DNA of 64,000 bases from Drosophila persimilis (lineage: Eukaryota; Arthropoda; Insecta; Diptera; Drosophilidae), in NCBI RefSeq assembly GCF_003286085.1, contig NW_020825288.1, forward strand, positions 26,722,001 through 26,786,000, in the 5' to 3' direction. The position numbers and the translations under genes were made by a program. Under the pieces are notes generated by a model, which worked only from the letters and a program-made list of their open reading frames with translations, did not search any database and had not been told where the DNA came from. The number at the start of each line of letters is the position of its first letter. Positions within the stretch are counted from its first letter, which is position 1. Shown here in pieces: positions 53,001-61,867 of this stretch.

Positions 53001-56000
53001 GTTGGAGTCCGTCATTCCACTCGTCCATTCGTCCGTGTACACCGCCGTTCATTAAACAAATAACCGTACACGGGGAATACAACGTACGTACAACACATCG
53101 GAGGGCGGAATGTGCGAAATTAAGTCACGCTCGATTACAACAAAAACAAAAGCAAAAGTCAACGGGAGTGAAAAAAAAAGAACCCAGTGCAAACCAACGG
53201 CAAAAAACACAATGAAAGCGGCAGAAAAAGAGCGAAATACAAAAAAAAAAGCAGAAGAGCAGAAGGCGAGCAGTGTTCGGTTCACAGCCGAAGAAGGGAT
53301 GCTCTCTTTCACAGATCTTCGGCACAGAACATGTTCGTGTGCCTTTTGCCCTGACACTGGTCTGCCGTTCGCCGAAAGACATGCACGAACGGAAGGACTC
53401 TGTACCGCGAATGTTAGGGTGCGCAAATTATTATGCATATTAAAATCAAAAACAATTTCACTCCGTCGCACTGGGGGCGCTGGCTGTCAAGCCGTAAATG
53501 AAAATTTTGTTAAATGTCAGTAATTAATTGAACAAAAAATCACATACATATGTATGTACCCCCCGTATCCCCCCCGCCACATATGAATACGATGTACATA
53601 TACGATATTCCTGCTCGACTGACGCTGATTGCAGCTGTGATAGATGTGCAGAATGCCTCGATAAGACCCCTCTCGACCATGTTTTATGGCGATGTTCAGG
53701 GGCATGCGATAAGACCACTCACTGTCTCCCGATCTCCACTCCCACTCGCAATCTCACTCCCACTCACTGCTGTCTCGCTTACACACTTACCCATCATTGA
53801 TAGCAAAACTAATCCCAGTGCTGTCATGCTGTCTCTGCTTCTCCTGCTCTCCTGTTCTGCTGCTCTCCTGTTCTGCTGCTCTCCTGTTCTGCTGCTCTCC
53901 TGTTCTGCTGCTCTCCTGTTCTGCTGCTCTCCTGTTCTGCTGCTAGAGTTGTTGTTAAACTTGCTGTTGGATCTGCTCTGCCGTTGCTCTGTTAGGAACT
54001 TTTTCGTGTGTGTTTGTTTGCACAAATGTGACTTTGATTTAGGAACTTTTTGTGTTGATTGTTTCTCGCTTCGCTTGTTGTTGCTTCTTTTAGTGTTTCG
54101 TTGTTTTTGCAGTGGCAAGAATTGTGCACAAACTTCGATTGTGGTGTGAAGGTCAGCCTTTGGTTGTTTTTTTTTTGGGTGTGCGAATGGTGCAGAGAGT
54201 CTCTTGGCTTGGGTTATGTTTCGTTTTCGTATCACAAGCGCGAATGTTGGCCAGCATAAGGGCGCACCTGTGTTTATAGACGAACGCGAAAAAATCGGAA
54301 CTCTGCTGCCGCTGCCGCCGCCGCTGCTGCCACTGGCACTAGCGCGCTGTCTCTGCCGTCGTCGACGCCGCAATGCCAAACCAAACAAATTTTTAATCGC
54401 ATGAAACTTATTGCCAACAGCCGATCATCATTCGCGCTCGCCGTTCGCTCACTTCCGCTCACACTCCTCTGGGAGAGAGAGAGAGAGAGGGATAGAGAGA
54501 GAGCTTTCAAACTAAGTCGCTGCCGCTGCCGCTGTCGCTGTTATCAGTACGGTGGGGATTGCCGGGGATTGCTGTGGCAAAGGTCAAACTATGGCCAAAG
54601 TGAAATGTGATATGCCCACTGCTGTCCGCTGCTGTGAATTACACGGCGACGCGCAAACTCGTTGGCCTCATTTGAACCTCGTTCCGGTACTTTTTTCCCC
54701 ACTGCAAAGGGTTCTTTTTTGATACCCTAACGGCGAGAGAGAGTGGGAGAGTACTACCGTTTTGCTATGAAGTTGGCAATGCAGGTCTCCACATCCCGAT
54801 TGTAATCGAAATTTCAACAGAATTGTACAAACAATTGGGGGAAATTGCATTAGATCGCTTCGTATCGCTCATCGCTAGTTCCATTGTGTTGTTCTTGTGG
54901 TTGTCAAGCGGTAAAGCGATGCACGTGTCAGCGTGACTGTCGATTCCCCTCAATAAGGGACGGTGGATGAGATATTTCACGCTGATATGCAATTAAGTTT
55001 AATCATCGCAAACTTTGAACAGTCTCTGGGCCAGAATTCACGCCTCGTAGTCCTCAATCACAACTTCCGAGTGACAGAATGACAGGTGGGTGTTGGGGGC
55101 GGGGCTGTAGGCAGTGGGCGTTGGGTGACAATTATAACTGTGTTAGTTAGCGGACGATTAGATAATTATGCAGCGTTATGGATCAGTGGGCTTCATGTGA
55201 GCGTGGCGTACGAGTAACGCCGGTTCAATATCGGTCAGTCTTGAAGGTCGCTAGCAGCAGATAAGGGTTCTACTTTTCGGTCCCCCACTATCGGTCTTCT
55301 ATCGCAGCAGTAAATCAGCTGCTTGTTGACAATCTTTCCATGCCACACAACACAATAACTATACGAAACACGATCCCATGGACAGAAACCCACAAGGTTC
55401 TCCCGACAGTAGTCACGGATCTCTGTATTATATATCTATCTCCTTGGTCTATTCATTATTTGATGTACTATATTGTACAAGGTGAAAGATATACACTTTC
55501 CGGTTGTCGTTTGTTCTTCTTCTTCTTATTTTTTTTTAAAGTGACTCTTCCCCTTGTCGTGACTTGTCTTGAGTCACTACTTCTTATTCCTTAGCATTAA
55601 ATAATGTGATCCTAGGCACTATGTTCCATGATTTATACGATTTTTTCCATTATAATCTCCACTCAACTTCGATCTCTTCTATTCCGTGATCTGTTCACTG
55701 CAAAAATATCTCCAGCAGCATCTCCATTTGGTGTCTCTCTGTGTCACCTGTTGCTGCTTTCTTTGCCTACCATCTCCGGACGTACTCTTATTATTATTAT
55801 TTTTTTTGGTTATTTAGTTGTTTTTTGTTTTTTCGAGGACTGGGGATCCCCTGTCTCTGGTCGGTCGCCGGTCTGTGTCGGTCGTCTGTCTGTTTGTCGG
55901 TTTTTGGGGGAAGCCCAAAATGCGCTGCAAATGCGACGGCAAATGCGGGTATTAAATTGCTTTAGTCGGAGTCTCGGATCAGAGATTGGACGGATAGACA

Positions 56001-56511
56001 AATTAACAGCATTTTATTTTCCGTTGTCGATTTATGGCTGCTGTGCTGAATCTGTATCTGTTTCTGTTTCTTTTGTTGCTTCGAGGGAAAGAGATGCGGT
56101 GGGGCACACAGGTTTTTCTGGTCGAAATATTTGGGGGATCTACCGACGGACCACCAGATGCGTTCTGGCGCCGCAGCAGCCGCCAAAGGAAGTCCAAATC
56201 GCAGACTCATTTTCTGCCGCCCGCTTTTTGCCTTTGTTTATGCTTGTGGCAAGGTAAACACGCAGCCTCACACCTGCCACACAAACACTCCCCCCCCCCG
56301 CGCACGAGCTTCTCAAATTTATTACCCTTCAGAAAAAGGGGAATTTTCCTCGAGCGCTCTTGGAAATAGTTGAATACTTTTCAAAAAACAGCAAATAGTT
56401 GCGCGCTCGGTACTTACCACAAATTGTTGCCAGCTGCTGTTGTTCAAACTCTTTTTGCAGCTCGATGTCTGCCCCTGGAAGGGAGGTTGATCCAGACTTG
56501 TTGTCGCCCAT
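50014..56511 (-). CDS. PGRP-LB: Peptidoglycan recognition protein LB (zinc amidase)
   Basis: Two shared exons, 50342-50716 and 50014-50279, encode the catalytic domain. PGRP-LB cleaves the MurNAc-L-alanine amide bond of DAP-type peptidoglycan and so dampens the IMD immune pathway, chiefly in gut and fat body. In the short form (ATG 50702, 208 residues) the amidase zinc ligands are all present: H44 in VIIHHSY, H154 in LLGHKQV and C162 in TECPGG, with catalytic Y80 in NDIGYSFGI. Three N-termini can be read. Form A starts inside the shared exon at 50702. Form B starts at 53827 in a 37-bp exon (53791-53827), giving a signal peptide MTALGLVLLSMM and 225 residues, so it is secreted. Form C starts at 56511 in exon 56418-56511 (MGDNKSGSTS...), giving 244 residues without a signal and presumably intracellular. 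Both upstream exons end in phase 1 and join to GYTQH. D. melanogaster PGRP-LB has comparable isoforms. A Pro/Gln-rich tail follows the domain. Confidence 0.95.
50717..53790. other. PGRP-LB intron and probable promoter region for the short form
   Basis: No further coding exon was found. Tandem CCGAAGATC-type units lie at 51209-51264. Two GGGWATTCACAC words at 51444 and 51585 resemble kappaB sites. A promoter and noncoding leader for the 208-residue form may lie here, but I cannot place its start. Confidence 0.45.
53844..53939 (-). repeat. Six copies of a 16-bp unit in the leader of secreted PGRP-LB
   Basis: Six perfect copies of CTGCTCTCCTGTTCTG (plus strand) are arranged head to tail. On the minus strand they read as purine-rich CAGAACAGGAGAGCAG and end 16 bases before the ATG at 53827. 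They contain no ATG, so they would not block translation. Confidence 0.95.
55842..55851. promoter_or_regulatory. Candidate kappaB site
   Basis: GGGGATCCCC fits the Drosophila Rel consensus GGGRNYYYYY on both strands. It lies about 2 kb upstream of the secreted-form start of PGRP-LB, which is a known target of the IMD/Relish pathway. Confidence 0.35.
56338..56349. promoter_or_regulatory. Candidate kappaB site
   Basis: GGGGAATTTTCC contains GGGAATTTTC, a full match to GGGRNYYYYY. It lies 69 bp inside the intron that follows the PGRP-LB form C first exon (56418-56511). Confidence 0.4.
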
Positions 56512-57490
56512 GGTGCGTGGCAAGACTGAAGACCGAACACCGAAGAAGAGTGATACGCAAAGCAATCGAACAGTTAATTGAAACTCTAGACTCTGGGGAG
56601 AGCCAGCGCCAGCGCCAGGTATCGGTGGTGTGTGGACAAGTGGCTTTGATTAGGAAAGTTCTTGTAATCTATAGATGCTCTATCTGCAAGAAGGGGTATG
56701 CCTGAATGGAGGAGAAATACAGAAGTATGCAATTTCTTATTGGATTCTCCTTGGGGAGTAGCCCCGAAGGGCACCCGCTAGTCGGCTATTCACTACCTCC
56801 CACCCCCCAAAAAAGAGAAGAATGCTGGCCATTGTTCCCATGGCTCCATGGCTCCATGGCTCTATGGTTTATGGCTCGCAGCACTAATCGCCCATCTTAT
56901 CAGGGTATTAAGTGTGCCTCTGCCCCTGCCTCTGGCTCTGCCCCTGTCCCTGGGCCGCTCACTAACTACGTCTTGGCACGCTCTGCGCTGCTTCTACACC
57001 GATGAAAAATATCAAGTACTTACTTGTACAAAAATCACACCACAAAACAAAAAAAATCACAGGCATAGTTTTTCTGTACGGCTGTGTTTGTGTGTGTAGG
57101 TAGGGTATTCACCAAGGTAAACATTATCAACTATTCCGCCTCGAAAGAAGCCTCCACACATTAGATAAATAAATAGTATGTGTGTCTATCTGTGTGCTTG
57201 TGTGGGTATTACAATTAACAAAAGTAATTGCAATCGAGGCAATGGCTGGGTAGGGATGGGTTGGGGATTATTGTCGATATCAAAAGGGGAATCCCTGCGG
57301 CCTCCATGGAAACCTCTTTGTTGCTGCACAGCCAGTCACTTCACAGTCCATTACACTGCGGGAAAAATAAAGGGAACGAATGTGTACTCATATAACAATG
57401 TGGGTCAAAAGGTTACTAGAGCATTGGATATGTACATTTATTCAATTAAATGAATTTTAATGCATAGCGGGGAATAAATACATGTAATAT
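56512..57490. other. Upstream flank of PGRP-LB
   Basis: The left end should hold the leader and promoter of PGRP-LB form C. A run of CATGGCTCCATGGCTC-like repeats lies at 56838-56870 and a CTG/CCT-rich tract at 56915-56955. No coding exon is supported. Confidence 0.45.
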
Positions 57491-58350
57491 GCTAACTATT
57501 CCTAGGAATACTCGGATTCATTTGATTTTCTAAGATCGCTTCCATGGGAAACCAGTGCGAATATTTTCTGTCGAGCCTACAAGTGCCTTCTCTTTAAGAT
57601 CTGGAGATCTTTGAGATATCAGCGATGCTATTAGTGCCTCTTTTCGTCCGGTGTATCCTCCATTTCTTGCTCTACACACACATTTATCTGTCGCTATTTT
57701 GTAAATACATTTAATATGATAACTATTCCTAGGAATACTCGGTTTCATGTGATTTTTAAGATCGCTTTCATAGGAAACCAGTGCGAATATTTTCTCTCGG
57801 GTCTACACGTGCCTTCTCTTTAAGAACCGGAGATCTTTGATATATCTCCCATGCTATTAGTGCCTCTTTTCGTCCGGTGTATCCTCCATTTCTTGCTCTA
57901 CACACACATTTATCTGTCGCTATTTTGTAAATACATTTAATATGCTAACTATTCCGAGGAATACTCGGTTTCATTTGATTTTTAAGATCGCTTTCATAGG
58001 AAACCAGTGTGAAACCAAATCTGGAGATCTTTGAGATATCTCGGATGCTATTAGTGCCACTTTTCGTCCGGTGTATCCTCCATTTCTTGCTCTACGCACA
58101 CATTTATCTGTCGCTATTTTGTAAATACATTTAATATGCTAACTATTCCTAGGAATACTCGGTTTCATTTGATTTCTAAGATCGCTTTCATAGGAAACCA
58201 GTGTGAATATTTTCTTTCGGGTCTACACGTGCCTTCTCTTTGAGATCTGGAGATCTCTGAGATATCTGCGATGCTATTAGTGCCTCTTTTCGTCCGGTGT
58301 ATCCTCCATTTCTTGCTCTACACACACACATTTATCTGTCGCTATTTTGT
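57491..58350 (+). repeat. Tandem array of four roughly 227-bp units
   Basis: Units begin GCTAACTATTCC (GATAACTATTCC in the second) at about 57491, 57717, 57944 and 58138, and end near TGTCGCTATTTTGTAAATACATTTAATAT. Units 1 and 2 are 226-227 bp. Unit 3 has lost about 33 bp around its centre, and unit 4 stops at 58350 without the final AT-rich linker. Each unit holds CTCGGTTTCATTTGAT, TAGGAAACCAGTG, a GATCTGGAGATC palindrome-like word and CGTCCGGTGTATCCTCCATTTCTTGC. No coding frame is conserved across units. Confidence 0.95.
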
Positions 58351-60169
58351 CACTAGCCCAACCAGCGATGAGGCACGATGCGAAACGGAACCTTTTGGGG
58401 GCACAATTCGTCAGATGTTGTAGCCGTATCATTGTCTAGGCAGATTAGTTATGCTTTGCTGGTTCGAAGGAGGAACACCCTGCCACCCTGCCACCCCTAC
58501 ACGCCCCCCTGCCCTGCTGCTGGCGGAGGATGGCAAGGGGAGGTACAGAAATTGGTTGTCCTCGCATCCTCGCGTTGAGAGTGGGGCGGGGGGCGGAGGG
58601 GGCGGGAGGCTCACGCACATGCCATATATTAGAGGGGCATAAAATGACAAACGACTTGCGAGGCGCGTAAATTGAAAAGCTCTGAGCCATGTACCAAACG
58701 CGGGGAGGGGCTTGAATCGAAGGGCGGCAATCCAGGGTAGGAGAGGACATGGATTTCGGTGACTTTTTGGCTGTTTGTTATTGCTGCCAGGGAATCAGAG
58801 AAGCAGGGAAGCCGAACAGCACCCCACTGTCTCTCTCTCTGTCTGTCTCTATCCTGCTGGCTGGGGGCCAAAACTTTCGCCAAAGTATTCAAATTAAAAT
58901 TTCAATTAAGGAAGTGAATTTGTGTGTGCCGAAAGTGTATTAAGTCTATACGAATGGTGGCATCTTGGCATTTCGATGGTGCCACGTGTGTGGCACGCCT
59001 TCTTAGGTTCGAAATAACCCACAAACGAAAAGAATCCCCAATCCCCCATCCCCCCAGGCACCTCCTACCGCTCCGTTGTTTGATTTATTGCCAAAGTTTG
59101 TCGTCTGTCATATGACATAAGGAGAGTACTTTGTTGGAATATTTTACATTTCGTGTAAAGCTACCTACCGAATCCCATTCCATCCTCTGAACTCCCTGGC
59201 AGCCGCATCCTGACACCTTGTTGGGCGCCACGCCCCCCCCTCTATGTCTCTCTGTGGGCATTATTAATAATGCAATCAATTTGTAAACAATTTGGCATAT
59301 ATCAATGCGCTTCGTGCCGCCCATAAATCTCTGGGAAATTAGCTACCCCTCGGGCTTTGGCCTGGTCATTTGCATGCCAGATTCCAGGCAGCATCTCTTG
59401 CTCCTTCTCCTGCTGCTGCTCCTGCGGCTCCTCCTGTGCCTGCTGCTCCTCCTGTGCCTGCTCGTGCTCCTCTGACAGATTGCAGTGCGTCGCTCCTTGA
59501 TGGATGGGCGGCTTGGAGCTGGCAGCGGCACAGCGTGCGAGGGGTAGCCAGGGAATAGTGGCTTCTGTCCCGGATTTTGCCATATTTTTGCGCTTTGGCT
59601 GTTGCTGGTCCTCTGGCAGTTAGTGACAGCTGCGGTGATGGCCTGGCTGTTGCAGCAGGAATGGGGGCAAAAACCATAACGCGTGTCCTGGTCGCAGCAG
59701 GGCATACCCTAAAAGGGGAAATGGGAGGCATTCCATTTGTGGCATCAGATTTCAGTTTCAGTTTTCAGTTTTCAGCAGGCAAACATTCAACATTCAAGGG
59801 AAATACAAAACAGAACACAACCGAAAGGATTCATAGAATATATTTTCCTATTTCTGGATACTGGAAAAGCAATAGAGACAGAGAGAGAGGTACAGCCCAT
59901 CCTTTTAGGGGAAGTAGTGCCCTTCAGCTAATCGAATAAAGTTAAGGCTCCAGTGTCCAGTGGCGACACTTCCGTTTCGTTGTGCTCTGTGTCCTTAAGG
60001 TCCTTGGCCAGCGGAAAAGCAGAAGCAAGAAAAATGGCAAATTGAAGTTACGCTGCCACTCGTCTTGCTGCTGCTGCTGCTGCCGCCTTGGCCCCAATTG
60101 AAAAGTTTATGAACTTGTCAACCAACTGGCGCCTCACTTCCCTTCTGTCCTTCTCTCTTTGCAGCAAGG
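58351..60169. other. Upstream region of the coiled-coil gene
   Basis: No coding exon is supported. A splice acceptor (CTCTTTGCAG, ending at 60164) lies five bases before the downstream ATG, so a noncoding first exon must lie somewhere in or beyond this interval. CTCCTG/CTGCTC repeats fill 59400-59465. A CTGCTG run is at 60070-60085. Confidence 0.45.
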
Positions 60170-61675
60170 ATGCCGGGGCGACTCAATCAGCAGCATGCCG
60201 CATACGCGCAGCGCAGGGAGCTGGAGAACAACCGCGTGCAGGCCACGCAGGCGGTGAATCGCTACTACGACCACTGGGGCAAGGTGACGACGCGCTTCGA
60301 GAACTGGACCAACAAGGAGTACTACGAGAATGCCGAAAAGAAGCTGCAGAGCCGCAAGAGTCAGAAGCAAAAGGACATTGAACTGACAGACCGCAAGGGC
60401 AGGCTGCGGCAGCTGCTGGACACCGAGAACGAGGCGTACGACATCGAAATGGGACGAAAGCGGCGGCCCAGGGAGTGCACCGCCGACACCCAGATGCTGG
60501 GGCGCGTCAATCAGTCCCTGAAGGAGCAGGAGCAGCTCAAGCGGAAGCTGGAGATGGAGGCCAAGCTGTACGGCCGCTGGCGGCATGGGGTGGACGACGA
60601 GAAGTTTCTGTACCAGTCGAAGTCCGACAACGAGGTGCTGGCGAAGCTCAATTGGCTCGACAAGCAGATCGAGCAGCAGAAGGAGCGGGACGAGCAGGAG
60701 GCCCTGAACGCCGAGCGGAAGCTGCAGCTGCAGCAGGAGATCAGCCGCACGGAGCTGGCCCAGAAGGAGCGCCAGCTGATCCAGGAGCAGCAGATAAAAG
60801 AGATCCGTGAGCTGCAGGAGTCGCACATGGTGGAGCTGCGCCAGCACCAGTCCCAGGCCGAGAAGCTCAAAGAAGAGGAGCAGCACTTCCGGCTGTTCAT
60901 CGGGGAGCTGGAGAAGGAGAAGCAGCTACTGGAGGAGAGCACGGCCCTCGTCCTGCAGCGTCCCGACACGGGGCAGGCCTTCAACCTGAACAAGATCAAG
61001 GTGTTCATCCGCAACCGCAGCGAGGCGAGCCGCCGCCAGATATCCCTGTGCATCAATCTCCTCGAGCGCATGGCCAAGTACGTGGTCCGCACCGAGGACC
61101 TCCAGTCCCTCCTCCACAAGTACAAGGAGCAGCTGGAGTCCGAGCATCTGGCCTACACCCAGATCGAGGCCATGTACGAGTCGGAGGCCAAGTCGAGCCT
61201 GCAGCGCTGCGAGGAGAACTGGCGCGAGCAGCACTTGCAGCGGTACCAAGAGCTCTCGAAGCTCATCGACACGGAAAAAGACTGTTTGGACCGGCTCCTG
61301 CAGGAGAACGTCAGCCAGCAGCAGGCCCTCTTGGAGCTCCGCAGCACACATCTCTCTGGCATCGAGCAGGCCACCAAGAAGCTGGAGCAGATAACCAGCG
61401 GAGATCAGGGATCTGCATCGTCTGACCCGATTTCTGTGTCCTCCTCAACTGATCTCTGTGCTGGGGCTCTGGCCGAGGAGGATGATGCCTCCGTGAATGT
61501 CCCCAAGGTGAGCAACTCGTTCACCAACCTCAATCTGGATGTGTGGCAGGATCTGCCGCCAGTGCGCGGCGGCATCAACTCGCCTCGTCTCGACAAGACG
61601 CGCTCTTCGAATGTCGTCACAGCGCAGACTGCGTTGCCACCGAAGTTTGCCCGCAAGCGAGTGGCATGGAACTAA
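60170..61675 (+). CDS. Coiled-coil protein, trichoplein (TCHP)-like
   Basis: A single coding exon of 501 residues starts five bases after an acceptor (TTTGCAG|CAAGG ATG), so the 5' leader is spliced. The protein is strongly charged and mostly helical. Regions at about residues 60-300 and 310-415 are coiled coil (for example LAQKERQLIQEQQIKEIRELQESHMVEL). The N-terminal layout resembles trichoplein, a centrosome and keratin-filament protein: LNQQHAAYAQRRE, then a Trp-containing spacer, then DRKGRLRQLLDTENEAYDIEM. The tail after about residue 420 is Ser-rich and ends in a conserved-looking LDVWQDLPPVRGG...PPKFARKRVAWN. A role at centrioles or cilia would follow from the resemblance but is inference; other TPH/coiled-coil families are possible. 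AATAAA is at 61862. Codon use is GC-rich, as in the other genes here. Confidence 0.88.
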   Translation: MPGRLNQQHAAYAQRRELENNRVQATQAVNRYYDHWGKVTTRFENWTNKEYYENAEKKLQSRKSQKQKDIELTDRKGRLRQLLDTENEAYDIEMGRKRRPRECTADTQMLGRVNQSLKEQEQLKRKLEMEAKLYGRWRHGVDDEKFLYQSKSDNEVLAKLNWLDKQIEQQKERDEQEALNAERKLQLQQEISRTELAQKERQLIQEQQIKEIRELQESHMVELRQHQSQAEKLKEEEQHFRLFIGELEKEKQLLEESTALVLQRPDTGQAFNLNKIKVFIRNRSEASRRQISLCINLLERMAKYVVRTEDLQSLLHKYKEQLESEHLAYTQIEAMYESEAKSSLQRCEENWREQHLQRYQELSKLIDTEKDCLDRLLQENVSQQQALLELRSTHLSGIEQATKKLEQITSGDQGSASSDPISVSSSTDLCAGALAEEDDASVNVPKVSNSFTNLNLDVWQDLPPVRGGINSPRLDKTRSSNVVTAQTALPPKFARKRVAWN

Positions 61676-61861
61676 GGCCACATTTTTTTTTAAATTTATC
61701 AAGTATTATTAAGGTAGTCCCTGTGTTTAGAAATAGTTAAACGCTCCATGTGTGTGTGTATGTGTAAGCCCCTAAACAAACACTTGTCCCACATCCTACA
61801 TCCTACATCCTGCATCCACTTATAGTTAATAAGACTGATAGATAGGCGCCAGCCCCGTCGT

Positions 61862-61867
61862 AATAAA
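61862..61867 (+). terminator. Poly(A) signal of the coiled-coil gene
   Basis: AATAAA lies 187 bp past the stop codon at 61675. Confidence 0.65.

Larger units (their letters stand above)
53792..56417. other. PGRP-LB 5' introns and leader DNA between the two alternative first exons
   Basis: Contains the six-copy 16-bp array just upstream of the secreted-form ATG (53844-53939), CTG/CCG-rich stretches (54303-54365), a GA tract (54475-54500) and two kappaB-like sites (55842, 56338). No other coding exon is seen. Confidence 0.5.

Noticed and set aside
53696-54388. 230-codon minus-strand frame with repeated EQQNRRAA-type sequence as a protein
   Set aside because: It is a read-through of the 16-bp array. 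The only supported coding part is the 37-bp signal-peptide exon ending at 53791, which ends at a clear donor.
60134-61125. Leucine-rich minus-strand frames of 204-250 codons
   Set aside because: They are antisense to the trichoplein-like coding exon; CTG/CAG-rich coiled-coil codons give poly-Leu frames on the other strand.
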